Source: Bimastos eiseni
Lineage: Eukaryota > Annelida > Clitellata > Crassiclitellata > Lumbricidae
Direction of reading: 5' to 3'
Length of the DNA stretch: 64,000 bases
Assembly: GCA_959347315.1 (NCBI GenBank)
Contig: OY365807.1
Span: forward strand, 36,131,072-36,195,071
Shown in pieces: positions 62,001 through 63,835 of this stretch. The translations under genes were made by a program, and so were the position numbers. The notes under the pieces are model-generated. The model was not told the origin of the DNA and searched no databases. It worked only from the letters and a program-made list of their open reading frames with translations. Position 1 is the first letter of the stretch. The number at the start of each line of letters is the position of its first letter.

Positions 62001-63781
62001 GATGATACCAATGTATTCTTCTCACACTCCTCGTATGAGACTCTATTCCAGATAGTTAATGCGCAGCTAAGCCTAATAGCAAAGTGGTTCTTAGCAAACA
62101 AGCTATCGCTTAATCTAGATAAAACCGCTTTTATCCTTTTCAGGTCACATAGGAAAATCCCCCCCCCCGACTACATCCACTTGTTATCTACTCATAAACA
62201 ATGAACTCATTACTCAGGTCACATCTACGAAATTTTTAGGAATTGTTGTTGACCAGCACCTAAATTGGGAAGACCACATAAAAAGCATTGCGGCTAAGAT
62301 CGCTAAGAACGTGAGGGCACTAAAAAGAGCTTCTTATCTATTACCACCAACCATAAGAACCCAATTATATTACTCAATGGTCTATCCATATCTCTCATAC
62401 TGCAATGACATCTGGGCTTCTACCTATCCTTCGAAACTTAAAAAGCTAGTACTACTTCAAAAACGAGCAGTGCACTTCGTAGCTGGCTTCGCCGGAACCG
62501 CATCTACGACTGGAGCATATAAAAATTTTAAAATATTGACGGTCCATCAGATAACTACTCTACAAATTGCTGTTATTGTGTTCCGCTCTAAACATGGACT
62601 GCTACCCTGGGGTCATGAAAACTACTTTAAAGAAGGACACATGGTACACTCGTATCCTACCAGGTGTGCTAATAAGTACCAGCTTGCATATGCACGTACC
62701 AATACTCGCAAATTTGCTATTAGATGTACAGGACCTAAAATATGGAACGAAATCCCGACTGACATTTTACTAGCATCTACTCTACACCTCTTCAAGCACA
62801 AACTCATGGCCCATTTAATATGTGATCCCCTCCTCCAGAAGGACTAGGGCATTCTAGGCAAATTAAGATACCCTTGGCAGATCTGCTGCGGGAGTGGACG
62901 AATGGCAGCTTAGATAAGGCTAGCTAAGTTAGTTAAGTATCTAGCATACTTCTTAAAATACTTATGTGTTATGTGATGTTAGTTACCATAGCTTAGAATT
63001 TTGATAAACAAAACTGTGCCCAATGATCTATTGAATAGACTTGGGGGTAGCCCCGTCAGCGGGAGAAAATTCCTTGGGGCTTTCCCATCTGTAACCTATC
63101 TATTGCTATATTAATTTTTTGCAATGTATTTTGTATACTTTATTTTCTTATCCGGATAATGATTCTTGTTTTGCTTTGGTTGCAGAAAAATAAAAATCAA
63201 TCAATCACAAGATGGCACTTCACACAATATTCTTAAGTCCATCTGAATCCTGACTGTTGTTCTTACAGAGAAAGGGATCACAGTACTGAAATGGTCTTAG
63301 CTTCGTCATGCTCGGTGGATGGGATAATACATATTACACTAATGCAAGCACCACCAATATACATGTATAATCTAACTTCTGGACATTGACACAAAGCACA
63401 GATCTGTCCTTAACACTAACAATTCATGTTGTGGCAGAGAAATACCACTTAAAGATTTTAGTAAAATTTATTTTCTAAGTTGCCCCAGTTATAACAACTT
63501 CTTGATTTCTTCCATTTACTTCTACATTCCTCTGAAGATGTCAAGAAATATGGACACTTACCAAATGGATGTTTTGCAACAATTGGCTTTGTTGTGATGA
63601 GCGGTTCACTCTGGCCCTGATCATTGACGGCCGACACTCGAAACTCATACTCCTCTCCCTCATCAAGCCCGGTCACATCACAATCACTTCCTCGACAAAA
63701 TTTGCTAACTGGACTCCACTTCCCTGACTTTTTGTCTTTCTTTTCAACAAGGTAATGACTTACTGGCTTGCCACCATCATC
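17032..63781 (-). CDS. Twitchin/titin-like giant muscle protein kinase, 3' part of gene (48 exons in window)
   Basis: Overview of the exons listed below. Sarcomeric members of this family are thick-filament scaffolds made of Ig (I-set) and fibronectin III domains, with one Ser/Thr kinase near the C-terminus. The visible coding length is 7,686 bases (2,561 residues plus stop): 14 Fn domains (the first is half), 8 Ig domains and one kinase. All junctions keep phase, and most domain boundaries are phase 1. The local order Ig-Ig-Fn-kinase matches twitchin, projectin and titin. The kinase tail has the twitchin-type NYSSLRKHRP motif. Only two Ig domains follow the kinase, fewer than in nematode or insect twitchin/projectin. 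The N-terminal part lies beyond 64000. Confidence 0.93.
17339..17475. mobile_element. Small MITE-like element with 12-bp terminal inverted repeats
   Basis: ggcttgaagtgg (17339-17350) and its exact reverse complement (17464-17475) enclose three diverged copies of a ~20-bp phrase starting cataccgg(c/t)ac. It ends only 26 bp from the splice donor of exon 47. No open frame. Confidence 0.65.
17502..17682 (-). CDS. Twitchin-like exon 47: second half of C-terminal Ig domain (Ig-8)
   Basis: Phase 0 in, phase 1 out (AATG|GTAAGA). It reads VSWFKDGKALKTNDRYDI, then DPSDAGHYTCIAENAKG: the core Trp, the D-x-G-x-Y-x-C signature of I-set Ig domains and the final G strand. The upstream intron (17683-19783) holds the hairpin at 18574-18687 and a LINE tail. 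Confidence 0.9.
18574..18687. repeat. Long hairpin: 47-bp arms, 20-bp loop
   Basis: The left arm 18574-18620 and right arm 18641-18687 are reverse complements at 45 of 47 positions (gaaggacgtcggagacc... against ...ggtctccaacgtccttc). The loop plus the first 20 bp of the right arm (18621-18660) recurs as a direct repeat at 18748-18787 with one difference. Confidence 0.92.
19395..19572 (+). mobile_element. LINE 3' fragment (CR1-like)
   Basis: From 19401 the plus strand reads VGPTTWNGLPIELHLLPKNS, then SFYASLKTVLYS, the usual C-terminus of CR1/Jockey reverse transcriptases. A 3' tail (gtctctgaatagacatcttg) ending in attgattga follows. Confidence 0.75.
19784..19931 (-). CDS. Twitchin-like exon 46: first half of Ig-8
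   Basis: Phase 2 in, phase 0 out (CCAGTC|GTAAGT). It reads KQVFDNDFEGYQEPPDKAPH, then FTFPLRDRFIQEGIGFKL and VEGKPTPV, the A to C strands of an I-set Ig. The usual first Cys is replaced (GFKLLASVEG), so this Ig lacks a disulphide. The upstream intron (19932-20455) has a repeat shared with 44980-45077. Confidence 0.87.
20290..20390 (+). repeat. Dispersed repeat, copy 1 (partner at 44980-45077)
   Basis: ctgtaaactaagttgcggtt, then cagcttgattagaattaaac and ttgaattgaatta, match the partner copy with scattered substitutions. It is probably the 3' tail of one retroelement family. Confidence 0.7.
20456..20510 (-). CDS. Twitchin-like exon 45: 55-bp linker microexon between Ig-7 and Ig-8
   Basis: Acceptor GCTCTGTAG, donor CGCAA|GTATGC. 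It reads PATETPARRALSIEPTSRK when joined. It is required to restore phase between exon 44 (ends phase 1) and exon 46 (starts phase 2). Linkers ending PTSR followed by an acidic run are usual before twitchin C-terminal Ig domains. RRALS gives a possible basophilic phosphosite (inference). Confidence 0.75.
21137..21352 (-). mobile_element. tRNA-derived SINE, copy 1
   Basis: On the minus strand it starts gtgtagcatggtggctgatc. It has an A-box-like TGGCTGATCAG and a B-box-like GGTTCGACCCT, a tRNA-unrelated body and a tail ending near ataagaagggcgata. The second copy is at 47109-47298 in the opposite orientation. Confidence 0.75.
21481..21600 (+). repeat. Dispersed repeat, partner of 32745-32865
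   Basis: gtcagcaacttcattttctt, then ggcttatgaggatgggtggc, matches gttagcgacttcaattttct and ggcatatgagaacgagtggc at the partner site, over about 110 bp. Confidence 0.65.
21625..21866 (+). mobile_element. LINE RT C-terminal fragment
   Basis: The plus strand reads DLHWLPIHACIAFKICLIMY, then MEWNGLPITVRQATSVALFK, the end of a CR1/L2-type reverse transcriptase. It is 5' truncated and lies in the intron between exons 44 and 45. Confidence 0.75.
22123..22295 (-). CDS. Twitchin-like exon 44: second half of Ig-7
   Basis: 173 bp, phase 2 in (completes a Trp codon), phase 1 out (GAAC|GTAAGT). It reads HHKGNQLNPSLKYMPKYFGN, then MDDMGEYVVKAVNSFG and SAFLSVE. The F-strand Cys is replaced by Val (GEYVVKA). 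The length of 173 bp is shared with exons 24 and 31. Confidence 0.9.
22649..23401. mobile_element. Non-autonomous hAT-type element, 753 bp
   Basis: The ends cagaggttcccaacc and (reverse complemented) cagcgaatcccagct are related. They are flanked by near-identical 8-bp sites, ctatagac at 22641-22648 and ctataggc at 23402-23409, as expected of hAT insertion. No transposase frame. It lies in the intron between exons 43 and 44. Confidence 0.8.
23848..23965 (-). CDS. Twitchin-like exon 43: first half of Ig-7
   Basis: 118 bp, phase 1 in, phase 2 out (ACATG|GTAATA, splitting the core Trp codon). It reads DRREAMPRFIRKPHACIVQE, then GNVANFKCRVLAGSPPIIT, with the B-strand Cys. This is the first Ig after the kinase. 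The upstream intron (23966-24569) shows only a 21-bp hairpin at 24280-24300. Confidence 0.9.
24570..24672 (-). CDS. Twitchin-like exon 42: kinase C-terminal regulatory tail
   Basis: Phase 0 in, phase 1 out (TTTG|GTAGGA). It reads DDWPKPMPAIGRIANYSSL, then RKHRPIENQIYDSYF. This is the twitchin-type segment after the kinase core, which in characterised twitchin kinases folds back over the active site. The upstream intron (24673-25664) carries a weak LINE-like piece near 25350-25440. Confidence 0.92.
25665..25788 (-). CDS. Twitchin-like exon 41: end of kinase C-lobe
   Basis: Phase 2 in, phase 0 out (AAATAC|GTGAGT). It reads RRMTIHEALEHPWLSVDHPD, then RIPSSRYSRLRKQIKQKY: the subdomain XI Arg region and EHPWL, then the start of the regulatory tail. 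The upstream intron holds the minisatellite and a LINE fragment. Confidence 0.93.
25983..26550. repeat. Intronic minisatellite built of 13-bp and 9-bp units
   Basis: Unit A (tataaccaaccag, 13 bp) and unit B (tatcaactg, 9 bp) are arranged as AB (22 bp) at the edges and AAB (35 bp) in the middle. B recurs every 35 bp from 26057 through 26337. The edges carry variants (gcataacc, tattactaacc). Confidence 0.95.
26960..27400 (-). mobile_element. LINE RT C-terminal fragment (CR1/L2-like)
   Basis: The minus strand reads HWLSVSFHIEYKLCLLVFKS, then HGAAPEYLRDYYTE. After frameshifts it continues with CWNSLPPAIRFADSVDSFKS. It lies in the kinase intron, in the same orientation as the gene. Confidence 0.8.
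27610..27762 (-). CDS. Twitchin-like exon 40: kinase C-lobe
   Basis: Phase 2 in, phase 2 out (CCACA|GTACGT). It reads LSGLSPFAGADEQETLDNVK, then FKGISDIGKDFIKKLLVKVP, covering subdomains X-XI. The donor was chosen because it alone restores the frame to RRMTIHEALEHPWL in exon 41. The upstream intron (27763-28245) has nothing notable. Confidence 0.9.
28246..28445 (-). CDS. Twitchin-like exon 39: kinase activation segment
   Basis: Phase 0 in, phase 2 out (GTACT|GTGAGT). It reads PENIMCTTSKSRDVKLIDFG, then LSAKLDPEQIVKVSKATAEF and ASPEIADHEPVGFFTDMW. It carries the Mg-binding DFG, an ASPEI P+1 region and the subdomain IX Asp. The upstream intron (28446-29016) holds no recognised element. Confidence 0.95.
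29017..29158 (-). CDS. Twitchin-like exon 38: kinase catalytic loop
   Basis: Phase 2 in, phase 0 out (GTCAAG|GTAATC). It reads YLSGGELFDQVADENYRMTE, then HMHEQNIVHLDVK, completed as HLDVKPEN by exon 39. HLD in place of the common HRD is the usual form in the twitchin/titin/MLCK family. The upstream intron (29159-29797) is featureless to me. Confidence 0.95.
29798..30001 (-). CDS. Twitchin-like exon 37: kinase N-lobe
   Basis: Phase 2 in, phase 2 out (GAATA|GTAAGT). It completes GTGAFGVVHRAVEKSTGK, followed by TFVAKFINTPYPTDKQTVKN, with the glycine-rich loop and the VAK lysine. The helix C Glu comes next (KNEIGLMNQLHHPKLLNLHD). It ends at the hinge, EMVMVLE. The upstream intron (30002-31278) contains only unassigned sequence, including a C-rich patch near 30480-30600. 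Confidence 0.95.
31279..31372 (-). CDS. Twitchin-like exon 36: linker and start of kinase
   Basis: Phase 1 in, phase 2 out (GGAAC|GTGAGT). It reads YHDLWDRYKPQPVEIKTGNI, then HDFYDIYEELGT. YDIYEELGTGAFG at the junction is diagnostic of twitchin kinases. Confidence 0.93.
31578..32060 (+). mobile_element. LINE RT C-terminal fragment (CR1-like)
   Basis: The plus strand reads KKANKLLQMINRTIISREKE, then YKTFVRPHLEYCVQTWSQYL and LRQDIDKLEKAMRRAAK. After stops it continues RFFHAMVNPSKELDDETISM, then NSVGVFKKKLS. It lies in the intron between exons 35 and 36. Confidence 0.82.
32520..32582 (-). CDS. Twitchin-like exon 35: 63-bp basic linker exon
   Basis: Phase 1 in, phase 1 out (CTCT|GTAAGT). It reads DEGRRKRSKYTGPKPDNYDKL in part, linking Fn-14 to the kinase. 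RRKRS is a possible basophilic kinase site (inference). Twitchin linkers near the kinase are known phosphorylation sites in molluscan catch muscle. Confidence 0.85.
32745..32865 (+). repeat. Dispersed repeat, partner of 21481-21600; SINE-like sequence follows
   Basis: About 110 bp shared with the partner copy. Further on, about 33040-33185 carries a tRNA-like phrase on the minus strand (tctagcagttagcatgctcg), which may be a degenerate SINE. Confidence 0.5.
33228..33394 (-). CDS. Twitchin-like exon 34: second half of Fn-14 and linker
   Basis: Phase 2 in, phase 1 out (GACG|GTTTGT). It reads FTFLTVEGLSPCNDYQFRAI, then AENLYGRSAPCEPTSLVKTV, then a linker, TEQEGRRKKGLGGID. It closes the last Fn domain before the kinase. 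The upstream intron (33395-34110) ends with a retroelement-like tail at 33655-33990 (caataaagtacatacatact). Confidence 0.9.
33655..33990 (+). mobile_element. Retroelement 3' tail-like fragment
   Basis: An imperfect ~70-bp duplication (ttgcttgatatgtttatttt, agagtctacattgtttt) is followed by AATAAA and a catacatactta simple tail, as at the 3' end of a LINE or SINE. No coding remains. Confidence 0.4.
34111..34276 (-). CDS. Twitchin-like exon 33: first half of Fn-14
   Basis: Phase 1 in, phase 2 out (ACCAG|GTATAC). It reads DVPDPPRFLNVDSIFHDSVM, then LTWKPPLNDGGGFITQYIVE, with the Fn core Trp and the DGGG turn. The upstream intron (34277-35145) shows nothing assignable. Confidence 0.92.
35146..35433 (-). 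CDS. Twitchin-like exon 32: complete Ig domain (Ig-6)
   Basis: A single 288-bp exon, phase 1 to phase 1 (AATG|GTGAGT). It reads PPKAHVPPRFQDTAMFEKNE, then FTGNPKPTARWLRDNNEI and DRSDDGPYRLLLENDLG. The Ig core Trp and the D-x-G-x-Y are present, but both disulphide Cys are replaced. The upstream intron (35434-36460) has a LINE tail-like piece (36040-36130) and (aatc)n at 36230-36262. Confidence 0.92.
36461..36633 (-). CDS. Twitchin-like exon 31: second half of Ig-5
   Basis: 173 bp, phase 2 in, phase 1 out (AAAA|GTGAGT). It reads FKGSRELNDSDKFEISKNGD, then FGEDADEYCIKATTPAGSRS, with the F-strand Cys. Confidence 0.92.
36889..37000 (-). CDS. Twitchin-like exon 30: first half of Ig-5
   Basis: 112 bp, phase 1 in, phase 2 out (ACTTG|GTCAAT, splitting the Trp codon). 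It reads ATVPVIYQPLKSVTCVQGKS, then ARFEAVITAQPTPEIT. Same length as exon 23. A (CAA)n stretch lies beside the acceptor at 37003-37028. The upstream intron is 37001-37540. Confidence 0.9.
37541..37843 (-). CDS. Twitchin-like exon 29: complete Fn domain (Fn-13)
   Basis: A single 303-bp exon, phase 1 to phase 1 (AAAAG|GTTTTA). It reads DPPGPPGIPDAEEVGGDFVS, then WERPKSDGGGRILGYFIEKK and LIEDREYDFRVIAVNEAGES. All Fn core positions (Trp, Tyr in YDFRV) are present. Confidence 0.94.
38048..38177 (-). CDS. Twitchin-like exon 28: second half of Fn-12
   Basis: Phase 0 in, phase 1 out (TTTG|GTATAG). It reads NPEIDVQGLTENNEYLFRVA, then AANANGSGDWLEALSPIIAK. The upstream intron (38178-38699) has an unassigned repeat-like stretch near 38430-38580. 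Confidence 0.92.
38700..38872 (-). CDS. Twitchin-like exon 27: first half of Fn-12
   Basis: Phase 1 in, phase 0 out (GCAAAG|GTCAGA). It reads APPGICGPPLQVSDITKNAC, then HLKWKPPEDDGGSKVTHYIV and TGKPYWTTVASFAK. The upstream intron (38873-39237) is without features. Confidence 0.93.
39238..39327 (-). CDS. Twitchin-like exon 26: second half of Ig-4
   Basis: 90 bp, phase 1 to phase 1 (AAAG|GTATAT). It reads DADKDDTGRYKVEISNESGV, then GTCEIPVKVK. The D-x-G-x-Y motif is present, but the F-strand Cys is missing. No start codon lies inside, so simple ORF scans miss it. The upstream intron is 39328-39818. Confidence 0.87.
39819..40010 (-). CDS. Twitchin-like exon 25: first half of Ig-4
   Basis: 192 bp, phase 1 to phase 1 (AAAG|GTATGA). 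It reads TPPSVESNLKEQGVEKGETL, then KVKIPFSGTGPFSFKLKKDN and DGYVILQIK. The usual core Trp is replaced (FSFKLKKD), so this is a divergent Ig. The upstream intron (40011-40403) is featureless. Confidence 0.88.
40404..40576 (-). CDS. Twitchin-like exon 24: second half of Ig-3
   Basis: 173 bp, phase 2 in, phase 1 out (CAAA|GTAAGT). It reads FHDGLEIKPGGKFRITEDGN, then SEDDAGDFTCELSNPKGKES, with a canonical D-x-G-x-F-x-C. Confidence 0.93.
40916..41380 (+). repeat. Two direct, diverged copies of a ~150-bp sequence
   Basis: Copy 1 is about 40916-41075 and copy 2 about 41235-41380. Shared phrases include gcgaaaccttcgcc (cgaaaccttcgccattggct and cgaaaccttcgccgttcgct), cagttttacagct/cacttttacagca and atggccaaaaacct-like ends. 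It lies in the intron between exons 23 and 24 (40577-42312), which is otherwise empty. Confidence 0.7.
42313..42424 (-). CDS. Twitchin-like exon 23: first half of Ig-3
   Basis: 112 bp, phase 1 in, phase 2 out (AAATG|GTATTA, splitting the Trp codon). It reads VARLPEFLSKPENVTVPLGE, then DAKFQATFDGEPKPDVK. Confidence 0.91.
42512..43045 (-). mobile_element. LINE RT C-terminal fragment, RTE/BovB-like
   Basis: The minus strand reads RLVRAMIFPTVLYGCETWTM, then NTCEMWIWRKMQRIFWTEKK and TNEEVCRKIG. Then comes a frameshifted KRKRGRSMKKLMDDIQERTR. This YGCETWT/WRRM pattern marks a LINE group different from the CR1-like copies elsewhere in the window. Confidence 0.82.
43209..43403 (-). CDS. Twitchin-like exon 22: second half of Fn-11
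   Basis: 195 bp, phase 1 to phase 1 (AAAG|GTGGGC). It reads GYQVEKRKPGGTWEKVNDYP, then LVEGQEYEFRVAAVTGAGVG. Same length as, and closely similar to, exon 5. The upstream intron (43404-44048) is featureless. Confidence 0.94.
44049..44153 (-). CDS. Twitchin-like exon 21: first half of Fn-11
   Basis: 105 bp, phase 1 to phase 1 (AAAG|GTTAGT). It reads TKASAPGFPNIDKVTKNSVD, then LSWTKPRSDGGSPIK. Counterpart of exon 4. The upstream intron (44154-44685) has a (CT)n run at 44381-44401. Confidence 0.94.
44686..44799 (-). CDS. Twitchin-like exon 20: second half of Fn-10
   Basis: 114 bp, phase 1 to phase 1 (CCCA|GTAAGT). It reads ASGLEKGKEVEFRVRAKNLA, then GLGEPSAPSETVVPKAKP. Counterpart of exon 3, with identical length. 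Confidence 0.93.
44980..45077 (+). repeat. Dispersed repeat, copy 2 (partner at 20290-20390)
   Basis: ctgtaaattaagttgtggtt, then cagcttgattttgattaaac and ttgaattgaatta, match the other copy. Confidence 0.7.
45222..45455. repeat. Minisatellite, 53-bp unit, about 4.5 copies
   Basis: taatgtccat recurs at 45231, 45284, 45337, 45390 and 45443, exactly 53 bp apart. The units are almost identical (gaattgccaatcacccttga). It lies in the intron between exons 19 and 20. Confidence 0.97.
45593..45784 (-). CDS. Twitchin-like exon 19: first half of Fn-10
   Basis: 192 bp, phase 1 to phase 1 (ACAG|GTAATA). It reads DTPGKTGTPFVDDVDEDSVT, then NKPLEDGGNKVSGYVVEVRE and KAPCKDTKFT. Counterpart of exon 2 with one extra codon (GSNKWK against GSKWK). 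Confidence 0.94.
45997..46216 (-). CDS. Twitchin-like exon 18: second half of Fn-9
   Basis: 220 bp, phase 0 in, phase 1 out (TTCG|GTATGA). It reads SDGGKPVSHYLVEKKDQKSG, then KFCRGTECDVGDLKDGEAYE and FRVSAVNDQGQSEPLV. Counterpart of exon 1 with identical length and roughly four-fifths residue identity by eye. The upstream intron (46217-46656) is featureless. Confidence 0.95.
46657..46905 (-). CDS. Twitchin-like exon 17: end of Ig-2 and first half of Fn-9
   Basis: 249 bp, phase 0 to phase 0 (CCAAAA|GTGAGC). It reads GSKEIMEDGRIKFEVLDNEV, then AAQKDDQGRYAVNLKNPKGS. It then passes without an intron into DKPSAPEGPLEVSKITPESC and KLSWKPPK. It is the only exon here that carries an Ig-to-Fn boundary internally. 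Confidence 0.93.
47109..47298 (+). mobile_element. tRNA-derived SINE, copy 2
   Basis: It starts gtggcacggtggctgatagg, with a degraded B-box region (gcgggtttaaacctcg). The body (cacaattgctctgtattaca) and the tail (gaagaagggtaatataaaag) match the copy at 21137-21352. It lies in the intron between exons 16 and 17. Confidence 0.75.
47487..47605 (-). CDS. Twitchin-like exon 16: first half of Ig-2
   Basis: 119 bp, phase 1 in, phase 0 out (TTTAAT|GTACGT). It reads CAPKVLLDALLSDITVVAGE, then PFRIKVPFKGSPAPAAKWFN, with the Ig core Trp. Confidence 0.92.
47770..48000 (+). mobile_element. LINE RT C-terminal fragment (weak)
   Basis: The plus strand reads LIMLLCIGPSSWNGLSLYLT after an unclear lead-in. 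The GPSSWNGL phrase matches the C-terminal motif of CR1/Jockey reverse transcriptases. Confidence 0.5.
48253..48404 (-). CDS. Twitchin-like exon 15: second half of Fn-8
   Basis: 152 bp, phase 2 in, phase 1 out (ACAT|GTAAGT). It reads ASPSDVKDTQFTVKGLSEGR, then PYEFRVAAVNDAGTGAYAET. Confidence 0.92.
48800..49300 (-). mobile_element. LINE 3' fragment, same family as 11990-16700
   Basis: The minus strand reads ANEFVCRFMNRFLPAAYLNY, then HSHKFSIAYNSPMVCYYLPL, ending CKHLLSHCT. The 3' UTR phrase (ccctgctggtgggacctttg) resembles that of the long LINE. It lies in the intron between exons 14 and 15. Confidence 0.8.
49611..49761 (-). CDS. Twitchin-like exon 14: first half of Fn-8
   Basis: 151 bp, phase 1 in, phase 2 out (GACGAG|GTAAAT). 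It reads DVPGAPGIPECTGTTADSIT, then LSWEPPLRDGGKPVKGYVVE. No Met in frame, so it is missed by Met-started scans. Confidence 0.92.
49961..50269 (-). CDS. Twitchin-like exon 13: complete Fn domain (Fn-7)
   Basis: 309 bp, phase 1 to phase 1 (TTTTG|GTAAGT). It reads DKPSSPEGPLEVLETTPTEI, then WKPPKDNGGSKIDRYVLEKK and DEGEEYDFRVIAVNENGESE. The upstream intron (50270-50876) has nothing assignable. Confidence 0.95.
50877..51000 (-). CDS. Twitchin-like exon 12: second half of Ig-1
   Basis: 124 bp, phase 0 in, phase 1 out (CTTG|GTGAGA). It reads TTENQALLVIKDAQRKDTGP, then YTLRLRNAAGVAEATIKVTV. The D-T-G-x-Y motif is present, but the F-strand Cys is absent (YTLRL). The upstream intron (51001-51403) contains (CCT)n. 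Confidence 0.9.
51404..51561 (-). CDS. Twitchin-like exon 11: first half of Ig-1
   Basis: 158 bp, phase 1 in, phase 0 out (ATTGAG|GTAATT). It reads EKPSIDLSHIKDITVRAGQE, then IKGWPVPTTTWNHGDDVVEK, with the Ig Trp. Confidence 0.92.
51737..52037. mobile_element. MITE-like element, copy 1
   Basis: It starts aaggctgtcaatgggtatca and ends gtgatttcaacattttctga followed by caacctt, so the ends are related in inverted orientation (aagg(c/t)tgtca). A shorter derivative lies at 54026-54112. Confidence 0.6.
52483..52782 (-). CDS. Twitchin-like exon 10: complete Fn domain (Fn-6)
   Basis: 300 bp, phase 1 to phase 1 (GAAG|GTTTGT). It reads LAGPPSQPKVDKVTPNSVSL, then WDKPTNDGGGKIEGYVVEVK and LKEGEEYQFRVKAVNEAGPG. 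Confidence 0.95.
53098..53165 (+). mobile_element. Possible tRNA-related SINE head
   Basis: ggtggggagatggctgaacg, then gggttcaaaaccctc, resembles A and B boxes of a tRNA-derived element. The body is not matched elsewhere in the window. It lies in the intron between exons 9 and 10 (52783-54356), which also carries the MITE at 54026. Confidence 0.35.
54026..54112. mobile_element. MITE-like element, short derivative (copy 2)
   Basis: aaggctgtcaacgggtacca ... gtgatttcaacattttttga then cagctct. It shares both ends with 51737-52037 but lacks about 210 bp of the interior. Confidence 0.6.
54357..54557 (-). CDS. Twitchin-like exon 9: second half of Fn-5
   Basis: 201 bp, phase 1 to phase 1 (GTTT|GTGAGT). 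It reads GYQIEKCPAKGRGSWTAVNS, then NLMKDSEWEFRVVAINDAGP. The upstream intron (54558-54699) is short. Confidence 0.93.
54700..54804 (-). CDS. Twitchin-like exon 8: first half of Fn-5
   Basis: 105 bp, phase 1 to phase 1 (CAAG|GTTAGA). It reads DPPGEPKDVEIAKYDASSVT, then LKWTPPNDDGGNPIQ. No in-frame Met, so ORF scans miss it. The upstream intron (54805-56238) is 1.4 kb with nothing recognised. Confidence 0.92.
56239..56433 (-). CDS. Twitchin-like exon 7: second half of Fn-4
   Basis: 195 bp, phase 1 to phase 1 (TATG|GTAATA). It reads GYVVEKCEDGTDFWQKVPGN, then LEPGKKYRFRVRAENKVGLG. Confidence 0.94.
56913..57017 (-). CDS. Twitchin-like exon 6: first half of Fn-4, with GC splice donor
   Basis: 105 bp, phase 1 to phase 1. 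It reads APSAPENLQATDIHEDYCQL, then SWLPPSDNGGTEIT. The only junction that keeps the frame into exon 7 (EIT-GYVVEK) is ACAG|GCAACA, a GC donor. The nearest GT is out of phase. The paired acceptor TTGTTCAAAG is normal. The upstream intron (57018-58352) holds a LINE 3' tail at 57660-57730. Confidence 0.9.
57660..57730 (-). mobile_element. LINE 3' UTR scrap
   Basis: The minus strand reads ggtggccctaacttgtggga then cctttggtccctaa, the same 3' UTR phrase as the LINEs at 11990-16700 and 48800-49300. Confidence 0.6.
58353..58547 (-). CDS. Twitchin-like exon 5: second half of Fn-3
   Basis: 195 bp, phase 1 to phase 1 (AAAC|GTGCGT). It reads GYQLEKRSPGGNWEKVSDAP, then LVEGKEYEYRVTAVTDAGLG. The upstream intron (58548-59090) contains a repeat-like stretch near 58840-58990. 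Confidence 0.94.
59091..59195 (-). CDS. Twitchin-like exon 4: first half of Fn-3
   Basis: 105 bp, phase 1 to phase 1 (AAAG|GTAGGT). It reads TKASAPGGLTVDNVGPHSMD, then LSWTKPWSDGGSPIK. The upstream intron (59196-60545) has a (TA)n patch near 59650-59690 and is otherwise empty. Confidence 0.94.
60546..60659 (-). CDS. Twitchin-like exon 3: second half of Fn-2
   Basis: 114 bp, phase 1 to phase 1 (CCCA|GTAGGT). It reads AEGLDKGKEYEFRVLAKNLA, then GLGEPSSPSKTVVTKPKP. The upstream intron (60660-61428) shows a 15-bp tandem duplication near 60870-60925. Confidence 0.93.
61429..61617 (-). CDS. Twitchin-like exon 2: first half of Fn-2
   Basis: 189 bp, phase 1 to phase 1 (ACAG|GTGTGT). It reads DPPGKSGAPEIEDADESSVT, then TPKNDGGDKIRGYVVEVREK and KAPCKDTKFT. 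Confidence 0.95.
61790..63208 (+). mobile_element. 5'-truncated LINE, opposite strand to the gene
   Basis: The RT starts at LDWFRSYLDERTQIVSCNGA, then HGVSQGSNLGPLLFLLYIND and FADDTNVF. After a slip in a run of ten C at 62159-62168 the frame resumes as TKFLGIVVDQHLNWEDHIKS, then YPYLSYCNDIWAST and CTGPKIWNEIPTDILL. The 3' UTR has a stem-like ccccgtcagcgggagaaa. The tail is aaaaataaaaatcaatcaat. Apart from the C-run slip the coding region is open, so it is relatively young. Confidence 0.92.
63562..63781 (-). CDS. Twitchin-like exon 1 in window: second half of Fn-1
   Basis: 220 bp, phase 0 in, phase 1 out (TTTG|GTAAGT), acceptor TTTTGCAG. It reads DDGGKPVSHYLVEKKDKKSG, then KFCRGSDCDVTGLDEGEEYE and FRVSAVNDQGQSEPLI. 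The first half of this Fn domain is beyond 64000. Confidence 0.95.
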
Positions 63782-63835
63782 CTGCAAAATCAAAATGCCT
63801 GTCAATATATGTATATATATTGGTCTTCAATATAT

